From: CAVTLG01 sp963735495
Lineage (GTDB): Bacteria > Chloroflexota > Ktedonobacteria > Ktedonobacterales > Ktedonobacteraceae
Reading direction: 5' to 3'
DNA length: 64,000 bases
NCBI GenBank assembly: GCA_963735495.1
Contig: CAVTLG010000003.1
Location: forward strand, 36,769-100,768
Below are positions 25,823 through 35,228 of the stretch, one piece after another. A program made the position numbers and the translations under genes. Numbering within the stretch: the stretch's first letter is position 1; every line of letters begins with the position of its first letter. The notes below the pieces were generated by a model, which worked only from the letters and a program-made list of their open reading frames with translations, did not search any database and had not been told where the DNA came from.

Positions 25823-26656
25823 CAAAAAAGCCATCAACTGCCTATCCAGCGAGCGAATATAATCTCTGCCATACTGACCATTCTCTAACTGCTCGCAGAG
25901 ATGCGCGGGAAGATCCTGCGCGATCTCCTCACAGCAGGAGCCAGCAGCCAGAGCAATGGCAGCGACCGTATCCACATCACCTGAAAATTGAATGCATGTC
26001 TTCAACACCTCGCTCATCGCGCTACAGCCAACCAGGGCAGTAATTGCCGCTCGCACACTCATCCATCCCTTGGACATCACCTTGCCAGTCCAGGGTACGT
26101 CCCAGCGTCCAGGCACATGCGCTTCCAGAAAGCTACCAAGGGCTTTTTTAGGACCCAGCTTATAGAGGAAATAATGCGTCATGAGCGCGGCTGCGACCGC
26201 AGCGTTGATACCATCAGGAGTATTATGTGTCACAGCAGCCTGCATGCTACAGCGCTCGATCACCAGGGCAACACTTGGATAGATACCAATTGGCGCGGCG
26301 CGCATAGCTGCGCCACTCTTATCGCTGGTTGGATTAATCTCCTGGAGAAACTGTTTGCCATCCTGAACATGCAGCAGAAAGTCATAGAAACCGGCTGCAT
26401 ATCCCTCCCTTGGATCGCGCCGAAAGACCTGCACAAACCTATCAGCCAGCAACGCAGGTTGCCAGGGTTCCCCTGAAACAATGCTTTCCGTGATAGCCAG
26501 ACTCATCTGAGTATCGTCCGTGTAGCAACCGGGCTGAATGCGATGTCTGGGATGTTTCACATAACCGGAAAGGTCATTCCGCCGGAGAACCATCTCCCTA
26601 TCAACGTATTCAAAACCGGCTCCATATGCATCACCGATTGCCAGCTCAAGTAACAT
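25787..26656 (-). CDS. ADP-ribosylglycohydrolase family protein
   Basis: The 289-aa product has the family's metal-binding blocks: GDAYGAGFEY near residue 8, YTDDTQMS near 46 and SGDVDTVAAIALAAGS near 225. These place two Mg2+ ions for removing ADP-ribose from proteins or small molecules such as ADP-ribosyl-arginine. The C-terminal end reads into a family A repeat, so the native tail was probably replaced by repeat-coded residues. The start follows GAAGGAG at 10 nt. It lies 49 nt from an EACC1-like gene on the same strand. TIR proteins elsewhere in the window could make a related substrate, but that is inference. Confidence 0.8.
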   Translation of the reverse strand: MLLELAIGDAYGAGFEYVDREMVLRRNDLSGYVKHPRHRIQPGCYTDDTQMSLAITESIVSGEPWQPALLADRFVQVFRRDPREGYAAGFYDFLLHVQDGKQFLQEINPTSDKSGAAMRAAPIGIYPSVALVIERCSMQAAVTHNTPDGINAAVAAALMTHYFLYKLGPKKALGSFLEAHVPGRWDVPWTGKVMSKGWMSVRAAITALVGCSAMSEVLKTCIQFSGDVDTVAAIALAAGSCCEEIAQDLPAHLCEQLENGQYGRDYIRSLDRQLMAFLGSPSSRGNVEK

Positions 26657-26705
26657 ATGGTATTCACTCCTTCAGCAGCGAAGTAGCTCCCCTTGAGCAA
26701 TGCAG

Positions 26706-27149
26706 TCAAACACGCCAGAAGCGCTTCAAGAGAGAGGGTCGCTGTCGCGTAATAGCTTGCTCGCTATCAATGTGAGAGGTGGTATCCTGGTGACTGCCAA
26801 CTTCGAGAATAGCTTCCGCTTGTTGTCCAGCATATGGCAGATCAATCGTCACCACATCAGCCGGTATAACGACTTTCGTGTGCTCGTTCAACTTCTCCAC
26901 GATGGTTTGAATGGTTGGAGCGTCCTGATTGAGATGATGACCCTCGTATGCCAATGTTTTTTTGCTCCCATCGATCTGGATCGTCAGCGTCGTTTTTCTA
27001 TTATCTAGCCAGGCTTTTAGCACGGTTGCGACGGCAGAGGAGGAGAGGATACCCGAACTGATCGCGATGACGACCTGAAGAAGAGCAACATCCTTCTCAG
27101 ATAGTGCGCCTTTTTTCAAGACAAATGGCAGTTTGCATGGATTTTCCAT
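26706..27149 (-). CDS. effector-associated constant component EACC1-like protein
   Basis: The 147-aa product has a membrane-type helix near residues 22-45 (LLQVVIAISSGILSSSAVATVLKAWL). The phrase TLTIQIDGSKKTLAYEGHHL then leads into a helix (TIQTIVEKLNEH), as in EACC1 proteins. EACC1 is described as a constant partner of variable effectors in bacterial conflict systems. No effector with a CHAT or peptidase domain is directly next to it, so it could be an orphan or act at a distance with the cassette at 7.8-12.8 kb. AGGAG lies 9 nt before the ATG. Confidence 0.6.
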   Translation of the reverse strand: MENPCKLPFVLKKGALSEKDVALLQVVIAISSGILSSSAVATVLKAWLDNRKTTLTIQIDGSKKTLAYEGHHLNQDAPTIQTIVEKLNEHTKVVIPADVVTIDLPYAGQQAEAILEVGSHQDTTSHIDSEQAITRQRPSLLKRFWRV

Positions 27150-27622
27150 CCTGCTATTCTCCTGAGAGGTCAGTTGCTGCGACTACTTCTCTTCTTGTCA
27201 CAGGATTGCCTCTTAGTGTTAAATATACACTATTTCCGCTAGAAATGCCACCCTGGAGCACGTCGGTTATTGCCAGGATGATCCATTTTTATCTCCTCTC
27301 AATTCATTCCTATTTGCATTTCAGCACCATTGCTGTTATACTGGAAAAAGAATTCCTGCTTTCCTCGTACTATCATAGGAAAAACACATGCACACACTAT
27401 TGTCATCATCTTTCCCCCATCCGCTTCCTGTAGAGTATTGGTGCAACTCTTTCATAGGCATATATACTCTTCCTCTCCTCATCTTCCTCTTCCGCCAGCT
27501 TCCTGTAAGACCTGTAAGACTTTGTGACAACAATTTGGTGCATGCACATGCTTTTTCCTCTATCTTATACGCTCTCATGCCACGCGCTTTATCACCGCGC
27601 CTGGGCAGCGAAAGGAAAAAAG
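27150..27622. other. intergenic region upstream of the ThDP decarboxylase, no gene recognised
   Basis: It is bounded by the EACC1-like gene start (minus) and the decarboxylase start (plus), so it holds two divergent promoters. A CCTGTAAGAC direct repeat lies near 27502. The open frame starting at 27524 is only an upstream extension of the decarboxylase. Confidence 0.4.
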
Positions 27623-29230
27623 ATGAACGTGCTTAATTCCGACAAAGCAGTGAGCACGGTGAGGGATACCACGATTGCGCTGCTGCGTTCACTCGGCATA
27701 ACTACCATCTTTGGCAATCCCGGCTCGACGGAATTACCGTTTTTCAAAAATTGGCCTGGTGACTTCCGCTACATCCTTGGTTTACAGGAAGCAGCCGTCG
27801 TGGCGATGGCGGACGCCTATGCTCAGGCCACCCATAACGCGGCCTTTGTCAACCTCCATTCAGCGGCAGGTCTGGGCAATGCGCTGGGTAGCATCTTCAC
27901 CGCCTCGCGCAACCAGGCACCACTGGTCATCGCGGCAGGCCAGCAAACACGCGCAATGCTCCCCAGCGAACCCTTCCTCGGTGCCAAGGACGCCGCAGAG
28001 TTCCCGAAGCCGCATATAAAATGGAGTTGCGAGCCTGCGCGTGCGCAAGATGTACCCACGGCGCTCGCGCGCGCCTACTACCTCGCCATGCAAAAGCCCT
28101 GTGGTCCAACGTTCGTCTCCATTCCCGTCGATGATTGGGAAAGCGCAGCCGAACCAGTCATGCCGCACCAGGTCAGCTTCGAGTTTGCCCCTGATCCAAT
28201 TGCGCTCCAGCGTGTCGCGGACGCACTCAACCAGAGTACATCTCCAGCGCTGATTGTCGGTCCCAGCGTAGATCGGGATGGCGCATGGGATGCCGTTGTC
28301 GCGTTGGCCGAACGTACCCGTAGTGTTGTATGGGAAAGTCCAAAGTCCAGTCGGGCCAGTTTTCCAGAGGACCACCCGCTCTTCGCGGGCTTCTTACCTC
28401 CGATACGGCGCTCATTAGCGGAAAAACTCACCGGTCATGACGTGGTCGTCGTACTGGGCGCGCCAGTCTTCACGTACCACGTACATACGGGAGGTGCCTT
28501 TGTGCCTGAAGGCGTGCAACTCTTTCAACTCATCGACGATCCTGAGGCTGCCGCCCGCTCCCCGTTAGGTACGAGCATACTTTGCACACTCCGTCTGGGA
28601 CTCACGCAACTGCTTGCGTTGGTGGAGACCACGACACGGCCTGCGCCCAGGCCACGCGTTCGTCCTCCTACACCAGCCGCAACCGATCCATTATCAGTAG
28701 AATTCTTCATGCACACCATCGCACACGTCATGCCACGCGATGCCGTTATCGTCGAAGAGGCACCTTCTCACGAGAACGCCATGCATGACTATCTGCCGAT
28801 GCGCAAAAGCCACAGTTTCTACACTATGGCGAGCGGAGGACTAGGCTATGGCTTGTCTGCTGCCGTCGGTGTTGCGCTGGCCGACCCTCGACGCCGCGTC
28901 ATTTGTCTGCTCGGCGATGGATCAAGCATGTATACCATACAGGGTTTGTGGACAGCAGTGCAACACCATCTACCGATCACCTTTATTGTGCTCAACAACC
29001 AGGGCTATGCAGCCTTAAAAGACTTCGGTCGCATGTTTGACATACAGAATTTCCCGGGCAATGATTTACCCGGTATCGACATCCCAACCATCGCTAGAGG
29101 CTATGGTTGCGCAGCCAGGCGCATAGAGCAAGCCAGGGACCTCGCCGAGGCGCTTACCAGCTCGTTTACAAGTGAAGGACCTATCCTGCTCGATATACCC
29201 ATCGCTCCTGTTACCGAGCCATTGTACTAA
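27623..29230 (+). CDS. thiamine diphosphate-dependent benzoylformate-decarboxylase-like enzyme
   Basis: The 535-aa product has all three ThDP-enzyme domains. The pyrimidine-binding part shows the catalytic Glu in LQEAAVVAMADAYA (about residue 55) and VNLHSAAGLGNALGS. The central domain runs from about 190 to 330. The pyrophosphate-binding part has GDGSSMYTIQGLWTA ending in LNN, the GDG...NN motif that binds Mg2+ and ThDP. The N-terminal IFGNPGSTELPF matches benzoylformate decarboxylases. It probably decarboxylates an aromatic or branched 2-oxo acid to an aldehyde. ATG 27623 follows AAAGGA; the frame to 27524 lacks a ribosome binding site. It stands alone. Confidence 0.85.
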   Translation: MNVLNSDKAVSTVRDTTIALLRSLGITTIFGNPGSTELPFFKNWPGDFRYILGLQEAAVVAMADAYAQATHNAAFVNLHSAAGLGNALGSIFTASRNQAPLVIAAGQQTRAMLPSEPFLGAKDAAEFPKPHIKWSCEPARAQDVPTALARAYYLAMQKPCGPTFVSIPVDDWESAAEPVMPHQVSFEFAPDPIALQRVADALNQSTSPALIVGPSVDRDGAWDAVVALAERTRSVVWESPKSSRASFPEDHPLFAGFLPPIRRSLAEKLTGHDVVVVLGAPVFTYHVHTGGAFVPEGVQLFQLIDDPEAAARSPLGTSILCTLRLGLTQLLALVETTTRPAPRPRVRPPTPAATDPLSVEFFMHTIAHVMPRDAVIVEEAPSHENAMHDYLPMRKSHSFYTMASGGLGYGLSAAVGVALADPRRRVICLLGDGSSMYTIQGLWTAVQHHLPITFIVLNNQGYAALKDFGRMFDIQNFPGNDLPGIDIPTIARGYGCAARRIEQARDLAEALTSSFTSEGPILLDIPIAPVTEPLY

Positions 29231-29371
29231 TACGACACGCCAGACCACCCTAAAAATTCCATGCATACAAAACACCGTGCACAACGCAACACGCCTCAAC
29301 AAAACAATTCTGCCATACGCATCGGCAAACACAGCTCCTCTGCTATCAAACCCGCCCCGCAGGAAAGTATC

Positions 29372-30916
29372 TCAGGGTTGCACGCCTGTATTCATCACTT
29401 CCAGAATCGTAGTAGCATCCAGATGCGGAGGGTCGAGGGTCGCGCAAACGCGCCCATTATAAAAGATAAATACGCGGTCGCAGACAGTCGCGAGTTCCCA
29501 GGGGTCAGTAGAGGCCAGCACTTGCACGACACCCCGTTCGGCAAGTTTTCTCATCAGCGCATAAATCTCAGCTTTAGCGCCTATATCCACGCCGCGTGTT
29601 GGATCATCGAGCAAGAGAACCTCTGGCTCCGCTTCAAGCCACTTAGCAAAGACAACCTTTTGCTGATTACCGCCTGATAAGTAACCCACCTGCTGGTCTA
29701 CCGAGGAGCTACTGATGCCCAGTTGAGCGACATACTCGCGCGCACGCGTGCGCAACTGGCTCGCTCGCAGAAACAAGCCATCCCGCAGCAGTGCAACAGA
29801 GCGCACTTGAGCCATATTGTCCCACAGAGGCTTGTCCAGCATCAAGCCAACGCGCCGTCGGTCCCCTGGAACCAGCGCAACCCCCTGCTTGATAGCCCCA
29901 CGCATACCATAGCGCACCTGAGCACCACCTGGAAGCCGCACGCGTCCTTCCGTTGGGCGCGTTAACCCCGCTGCAACAGCCAGGATATCACGATGTCCCG
30001 CGTCCGACAGTCCGGTCACACCGACAATAGTTCCTACCGGTGCCTCAAACGTTACTGCGTGCAGGTGCTTCGGCACGGTCACATTTTCTACACGTAAGGC
30101 ACGCGTGCCTGACATGAGTTGATCCAGCGAGGTTGAGCGTTGTTGTACCGGGGCTGCCGTCTTGTCTCCCAGCATCGCCCGCACGATTTCATCGAGCTTC
30201 AACTGTGCAACCGGAGTTGCGTCCAGCACGCACTCGCCATCGCGTAGTACAGTCACTTCGTCGCACAGGCTTAGTACATCCTCCAGGATGTGCGAGATAT
30301 AGACGACTGCAACCTCACGCTCGCAGAGTGTGCGCAATACTTTGTGCAATCGCTCCGTCTCACGTGTATGCAGCGCCGATGTAGGTTCGTCCAGGATCAA
30401 TACGCGCGGGCGCACCGTCAAGGCACGTGCGATCTCCAGCAACTGGCTCTGCTCCAGCGAAAGGGACGCCGCTGGCAGAGACAGATCAACATCAAGTCCA
30501 AGCTCGCGCAAAATAGGTCTGGCCTGCTGCTCCATCTGCCGACGATTGATCAGCGGACCCCGGCGCGGCTCTCGCAGCGGAAACATATTCGCCAGGATAT
30601 CGAGATCTGGGAAGAGCGTCAGCTCCTGCGAGACAACCGCAATACCATGTTTGGCCGCATCAGCCGTGCTTGAGAAGTGCACCTCCCGACCGTCAAGGCG
30701 TAAACTACCCGCATCCGGGGTAGTGGCTCCCACTAACAACTTGATCAAGGTGGACTTTCCTGCGCCATTCTCTCCCACTAACGCGTGTACAGATCCAGCA
30801 TGCACACGAAAGTTCACCCCTTTGAGCGCTGCAACGCCACCATATGACTTACGCAGTCCCTCTGCTTCGAGCATAGCATCAGAGCTTGCCATACATACCC
30901 CCCTTTCTCTTATCAA
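29372..30916 (-). CDS. sugar ABC transporter ATP-binding protein (RbsA/XylG-like)
   Basis: The 514-aa product holds two ABC domains. The first has Walker A GENGAGKSTLI, signature LSLEQSQLLEIARAL and Walker B VLILDEPTSAL. The second has a degenerate Walker A but a good signature LSGGNQQKVVFAKWL and LLLDDPTRGVDIG. This double ATPase drives uptake of monosaccharides such as ribose, xylose or galactose. It is the last gene of a leftward importer set, after the permease and the binding protein, and 84 nt past the latter. The substrate cannot be read from this subunit. Confidence 0.9.
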   Translation of the reverse strand: MIRERGVCMASSDAMLEAEGLRKSYGGVAALKGVNFRVHAGSVHALVGENGAGKSTLIKLLVGATTPDAGSLRLDGREVHFSSTADAAKHGIAVVSQELTLFPDLDILANMFPLREPRRGPLINRRQMEQQARPILRELGLDVDLSLPAASLSLEQSQLLEIARALTVRPRVLILDEPTSALHTRETERLHKVLRTLCEREVAVVYISHILEDVLSLCDEVTVLRDGECVLDATPVAQLKLDEIVRAMLGDKTAAPVQQRSTSLDQLMSGTRALRVENVTVPKHLHAVTFEAPVGTIVGVTGLSDAGHRDILAVAAGLTRPTEGRVRLPGGAQVRYGMRGAIKQGVALVPGDRRRVGLMLDKPLWDNMAQVRSVALLRDGLFLRASQLRTRAREYVAQLGISSSSVDQQVGYLSGGNQQKVVFAKWLEAEPEVLLLDDPTRGVDIGAKAEIYALMRKLAERGVVQVLASTDPWELATVCDRVFIFYNGRVCATLDPPHLDATTILEVMNTGVQP

Positions 30917-30999
30917 ATATGCCTGCCAGCCTGCTGTATACAGAAGCGGCAGAGCGTTGCCCTGCCGCTTCTACGGCAACAGTGTTGTCCAGTAGCTAC

Positions 31000-32088
31000 T
31001 TATCTTGCCTCAGATAGCGGTTTGATCTGAGCTGCTGGATCAGCAAACTCTTTCGTGATGATCGGCAAGTAGAAAGCGCCTTTGCTAGCAAGAGTCTTCT
31101 GACGCGTAATGATCTGCTGGACATTGCTCTGGTTCACAAGTAAATCGCCGGGATTCCACCATCCCGTCGGAATGGTCGTCCCATACAGTGCGTGCTCAAT
31201 CAGCAGTCGCATCGCCACGTAGCCCTTCAGGAAGTGCTCCGGGTCAAGGAGTGCATAATTGGTACCATTGGCGACTGCCTGTAATGCTGTGGGGTCCAGG
31301 TCAAAAGCAGAGGTCAGGTATGTGCCCTTATTGGCTTCCTTGATTCTCGCCAGGGAAGAGTTGTCCGGGTCCCCAACGCCAATATAGGCCAGAGCACCAG
31401 GGTGGGCCTTGATAAGATTGTTCCAGGCTTGATAATTCTGGTCCGGCTCCTGCTGCGAATCGTATGGACCAAGAACCGTCACACCAGGAAGCGCATCCTT
31501 GAATGCCTGCTTAATACCCTGGAAGCGGTATTCGAGCGGAGGTATGCCTGGGGTGTCGATACCAACTACCACGGTGCCCTTGGCATTCTTAGCCAGATGC
31601 TTGATAGCCTCCTGGGCCAGCGTTTCTCCGGCAGCGAAGTTGTCATTGCCAACATAGGTCGTGATGTTGGTACCCGCAGGCGGTGCCGTATCAACAGCAA
31701 TGACCGGAATACCCTGACTAACGGCGTTAGCCTCTGCACGGATGAAGAGGGCTGGCGCCAATGTCTCGACGGCAATGCCATCGCGCGCGGTTCTTGTCAG
31801 GCCCTGGAAGAGACTGACTGATTGTTCATCGTTCTCGTTGGCTGGTGCCACAATTTGTGCCGATACGTGGAACTGGTTCGCCGCGTATTGTGCGCCAGCC
31901 GCCATCTCGGCTGCAAAGTCCTCGCTACTGGTTTCAGAGACGAAACCGACATGAATGTCCGCCGGATTCTTGCTCGTTGGGGTACCTGTACCAGACGTCG
32001 ATGTTGCTCCGCCGCCACAGGCTGCCAGAAGCAGGAGTGATAGCACCATCAGAGCGCTACTCAGGGGTGCCAGGATTTTTGACTGCAT
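31000..32088 (-). CDS. sugar ABC transporter substrate-binding lipoprotein
   Basis: The 362-aa product starts with a lipoprotein signal ending in LLLLAACGG (lipid-modified Cys 24), then a low-complexity linker and a periplasmic-binding-protein fold of the ribose/LacI type (ADIHVGFVSETSSEDFAAEMAAGAQYAANQ, in part; IAVDTAPPAGTNITTYVGNDNFAAGE). It captures a sugar outside the membrane and delivers it to the permease. AGGAGG lies 5 nt before the ATG. It is flanked by the permease (350 nt upstream) and the ATPase (downstream) on the same strand. Confidence 0.9.
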   Translation of the reverse strand: MQSKILAPLSSALMVLSLLLLAACGGGATSTSGTGTPTSKNPADIHVGFVSETSSEDFAAEMAAGAQYAANQFHVSAQIVAPANENDEQSVSLFQGLTRTARDGIAVETLAPALFIRAEANAVSQGIPVIAVDTAPPAGTNITTYVGNDNFAAGETLAQEAIKHLAKNAKGTVVVGIDTPGIPPLEYRFQGIKQAFKDALPGVTVLGPYDSQQEPDQNYQAWNNLIKAHPGALAYIGVGDPDNSSLARIKEANKGTYLTSAFDLDPTALQAVANGTNYALLDPEHFLKGYVAMRLLIEHALYGTTIPTGWWNPGDLLVNQSNVQQIITRQKTLASKGAFYLPIITKEFADPAAQIKPLSEAR

Positions 32089-32437
32089 ACATTCCTCCTA
32101 AAATGAAAAATAATTTTTGCTGAATCTGTGCATCAATGCATCATTCCGCAATGTAGTACTTGTAGTGAACCTGCTTCCCTCAAATAGGACCGTAACGCTT
32201 CAGATACCATCCTCGCACTGCACCAGCAGCGCGGCAAAAAAGCAGAGATAGTGCCGGGAACATCCCATGCCCCGACCAGGAGACTAATGACCCCAGTTCC
32301 CCTCACCTGAATTGTTACCAGGAGAAAACGTGTCCAACTCGCGTACAAATAAGGAATACGTCAATTGCACATATAACTTCACAAATATATTACTTAAATC
32401 GCCACGGACAACACAACATGAACTCCTGAAGACGTCC
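32089..32437. other. spacer between permease and binding-protein genes
   Basis: It is unusually long for an operon. No gene or clear hairpin is seen, so a second promoter for the highly expressed binding protein is likely but not shown. Confidence 0.4.
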
Positions 32438-33571
32438 TCACAGGTGGGGACCGCGATTCGCTCGACTCCTACGTAGCAGGCTATCCAACACAACGGCGAG
32501 CAGAATCACACCACCAGTAGCAAAGGTGGTCCAGTTAATACCTACGTTAAAGTATGCGAGACCACTGCTTACCACTTGTAGCAGAATGGAACCAAGCGCC
32601 GCACCGATAATTGTTGCCTTCCCGCCTTTTAGGGAAGTACCTCCGATGACGGCGGAGGCTATCGCCAAAAGCTCATAGCCTGTACCAAGGTTGGGGTCTG
32701 CTGACCCAAAATAGCCCAGCGTGAGTACTCCGGCCACTCCACCTAACGCACCCATCAACACGAAAGCGAGTAATCGAACCTGCCGTACTGGCAGACCACT
32801 AAATGTTGCCGCATCGGGATTCGATCCAATGGAGCGGACTCGATACCCAAACGGCGTCGCATACAGTACAACGGTGAAGAGCGCGACAAGCACAACCATC
32901 ACCCACACGCTTGAGGGGATTCCCAGGAGATGACCACCCGCAAATTCAGCGAATGTGTCGGTCAAGGCCGGGCCGACGACCTGCGTGCCATTGCTCAACG
33001 CATAGGCAAGCCCACGATAGATAGACGCAGTAGCTAATGTTGCAACAATTGATGGCAGCCGAAACAATTGGATGATGAGTCCATTGACCAGACCCAGCGC
33101 CGCGCCGATCAAGATCCCCATAAAGGCACTGAGCCAGGTGGACATGCCTGTGTGTAGAAGCATGGCAGCACAAAGGCAGGTCAACCCATAGGTTGAACCT
33201 ATAGATAAGTCCAGTTCGCGCATTGCCAGGAGAAACGCCATCCCACAAGCCAGGATAGCCACAAATGTAGCCTGATTAAGGATGTCTAGCAACTGACCGA
33301 CAGCCAGGAAGCTGGGGTACACCGCACCAATACAGGCAACCAGTGCGATGATCGCAACAAGTACACCAATGTAGTCCTGCGAAACGACCGCGTGAGTAAT
33401 GGAACGTAGAGATAGGCCAGAGGCTCTTCCTTTGTTGCTAGTATACACCGTATCGGAGCTAGCACTGTCTATCTCAGTCGTCGCTACCGGTGACTGCGTA
33501 CTTTCTGGCGAGGGCTGTTCATATGTTGGAGACGGGTCATCACCACGCGGATCGGGGAATTTCGCATCCAT
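32438..33571 (-). CDS. sugar ABC transporter permease (RbsC-like)
   Basis: The 377-aa product has a long polar N-terminus (about 75 residues) and then around nine hydrophobic segments. It has the BPD_transp_2 signature near the end (ELLAIASAVIGGTSLKGGKATIIGAALGSIL), typical of ribose-type permeases. It forms the membrane channel of the importer with the two genes downstream. It is first in the leftward set, so the promoter should lie in 33572-34043. The N-terminal extension is longer than in RbsC. Confidence 0.9.
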   Translation of the reverse strand: MDAKFPDPRGDDPSPTYEQPSPESTQSPVATTEIDSASSDTVYTSNKGRASGLSLRSITHAVVSQDYIGVLVAIIALVACIGAVYPSFLAVGQLLDILNQATFVAILACGMAFLLAMRELDLSIGSTYGLTCLCAAMLLHTGMSTWLSAFMGILIGAALGLVNGLIIQLFRLPSIVATLATASIYRGLAYALSNGTQVVGPALTDTFAEFAGGHLLGIPSSVWVMVVLVALFTVVLYATPFGYRVRSIGSNPDAATFSGLPVRQVRLLAFVLMGALGGVAGVLTLGYFGSADPNLGTGYELLAIASAVIGGTSLKGGKATIIGAALGSILLQVVSSGLAYFNVGINWTTFATGGVILLAVVLDSLLRRSRANRGPHL

Positions 33572-34043
33572 GAGTGCAGTCCTTTCATTTTATAAAAAAT
33601 ATTGTGGTTCGTGGAGGGCTCGAAGGATGATGCGCAAATACACTCTATGCAAGTTCCACAAAGCTGAGAGTTTGAAGGTGGGAAATTCTACAAGAGCGGG
33701 CTGCTTCGCCACAACCACTGGTACTTTTGTCTCTACCATGGCTTGCCCCTTCCGCTACTCCCGTTGTTAGAATTGTTTGAAAGATGGTATCCACCATACA
33801 TCCATGCTACGGGGCGGCAAGCGTCTTCTTCGTCCTCTTGGGTAAAACTGCTTCCGATTATAGCATGCAAAGAAATCTCAGTCAATTCTCCTATTTGGCT
33901 GCATCAGCGCAGTACCCCCAAAAGATGCAAAGTTCTTTTTTGCAGATAGCAATGTACCACGGGTCGCAAATGGAACACATGCTCTCACAAAAAAGCTATA
34001 ATCTCTCATCAATGGATGTATGTGTGTTCTATACAAAGAAAAA
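33572..34043. other. intergenic region upstream of the sugar importer
   Basis: No gene is recognised. It should contain the importer promoter. Frames on the plus strand do not show the missing GTPase front half that the gene at 34153 would need. Confidence 0.4.
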
Positions 34044-34166
34044 GGCTCTCCATCCTTCCGGGTGAAAACGTTGGGAAACAGGGTAGGGGCGTCACCTTGC
34101 GTGCGCCCTGGGGGCCGGTCGCAAGGACACGCCCCTACCCTGTTTCACCCTAATGGATGGAGAGCC
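34044..34166. repeat. family A palindromic repeat, copy 4 (best preserved)
   Basis: This 123-bp element has perfect 12-bp terminal inverted repeats, GGCTCTCCATCC and GGATGGAGAGCC. Inside them lie GGGTGAAA, then GGGTAGGGGCGTCACC, the centre GCGTGCGCCCTGGGGGCC, and CGCCCCTACCCTG. It defines the family. The start codon and first residues (MDGEP) of the gene at 34153 lie in its right end. Confidence 0.9.
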
Positions 34167-34761
34167 TATCGGGCTGTTTGATATATCGGGTGAAGATATG
34201 CAAATGCTGAACACTAGTGTTGCCTTGAAACGCTATATACGCCATGCTCATGGCATTATTTTTCTGTTCGATCCAGCCACTTTTCCCAATGTGCAATACC
34301 AGATTAACCATGAAAGTAAGTCAGGCTCCTCTACTACTATCCCACCTGACAATAGTGTGTTAGCCTTAAGAAGTCTCTTTGAGGCAGAGCGATTGGTGCG
34401 TACGACAGAAAAGGTAAAAACACCCATCGCATTTACGCTCTCAAAGGTAGATACGATACAATCGCTGCTTGATCCTGCTTCTCCATTACGCAGGCCTGGC
34501 TTATACCACAGCGACATAGAACAAGAACAATTGCAATCCTTGAGTACCGAAGCGCTGAGTCTCTTCAATGCCTGGAGTAATCCAAATTTTGGCAATCTGG
34601 TAAACAGCGAATTTGCTACCTATGCGTATTTTGGTGTATCGGCTCTGGGAAGACAAGCTGACGAGAATAATCAACTCGCTGCAATTAGTCCCCTGCACGT
34701 TGAGGACCCATTTCTCTGGCTTCTCTTACAACTCAAGGTACTGAAAAAAGACAAACGTTGA
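34153..34761 (+). CDS. C-terminal part of a GTPase-like protein, front replaced by a repeat
   Basis: The 202-aa frame looks like the second half of a small GTPase-like domain. GLFDISGEDM fits a switch-II DxxG-type strand, then VALKRYIRHAHGIIFLFDP, and IAFTLSKVDTI fits an NKxD-type base-recognition site (here SKVD). The P-loop half is missing. The reading frame now opens in the right end of a family A repeat, which supplies ATG and MDGEP, so this is a truncated gene that may still be translated. The C-terminal half is helical. Family naming (Double-GTPase-like) is tentative. A short truncated frame follows. Confidence 0.5.
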   Translation: MDGEPIGLFDISGEDMQMLNTSVALKRYIRHAHGIIFLFDPATFPNVQYQINHESKSGSSTTIPPDNSVLALRSLFEAERLVRTTEKVKTPIAFTLSKVDTIQSLLDPASPLRRPGLYHSDIEQEQLQSLSTEALSLFNAWSNPNFGNLVNSEFATYAYFGVSALGRQADENNQLAAISPLHVEDPFLWLLLQLKVLKKDKR

Positions 34762-34782
34762 TCATAGCAGGAGGATGAGTCT

Positions 34783-34851
34783 ATGCCAACAATGGTCTTA
34801 GTACGAGGGATATCAGAAATACTTAATGAGCGTGGGGCTGAGGTTGGATAG
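34783..34851 (+). pseudogene. truncated small gene with intact ribosome binding site
   Basis: GGAGG stands 7 nt before ATG 34783, but the frame closes after 22 codons (MPTMVLVRGISEILNERGAE, then two more). It follows the GTPase-like gene by 21 nt, so it was probably the next gene of the same operon before truncation. Confidence 0.4.
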
Positions 34852-34909
34852 ACATTTCCATCTGAGGAGAGCACCTGATTTCAGAAATGGAGTTGTTGAG
34901 TATGAAAAA

Positions 34910-34940
34910 GCCAACGGCCTGCTTATAACAGAACGTTGGC
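34910..34940 (-). terminator. rho-independent terminator of tRNA-Asp copy 2
   Basis: GCCAACG and CGTTGGC form a 7-bp stem, followed on the minus strand by TTTTT, 6 nt after the tRNA end. Confidence 0.75.
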
Positions 34941-34945
34941 AAGAG

Positions 34946-35019
34946 CGGAACCGACGGGATTCGAACCCGCGATCTTCTGCGTGACAGGCAGACATGTTAG
35001 GCCACTACACCACGGCTCC
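34946..35019 (-). tRNA. tRNA-Asp(GTC), copy 2
   Basis: It is identical over 74 nt to the copy at 677-750, with anticodon GTC and no encoded CCA. Its promoter and terminator are its own and differ from those of the other copies. Confidence 0.97.
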
Positions 35020-35068
35020 TGATGCTTGCTCGCTGCGCTCAAAAACGAAACACAGCTTACGAGATAGG

Positions 35069-35097
35069 ATCATACCAGACCGACCACGCCCTGTCAA
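35069..35097 (-). promoter_or_regulatory. sigma-70 type promoter of tRNA-Asp copy 2
   Basis: The minus strand has TTGACA (35097-35092), a 17-nt spacer and TATGAT (35074-35069), about 50 nt before the tRNA. Confidence 0.85.
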
Positions 35098-35228
35098 CCT
35101 TTTCTCGATACAATTCCCGCCTGGTTCGCGTTTCTCCTTCCAATTGAATTGGTGTCCAGGCTAAATGCTAGCCAGAAGAAACTCGCCAGAGAAGGAAGAG
35201 GGAAACGTACAAACATTCATCCTTCCGG

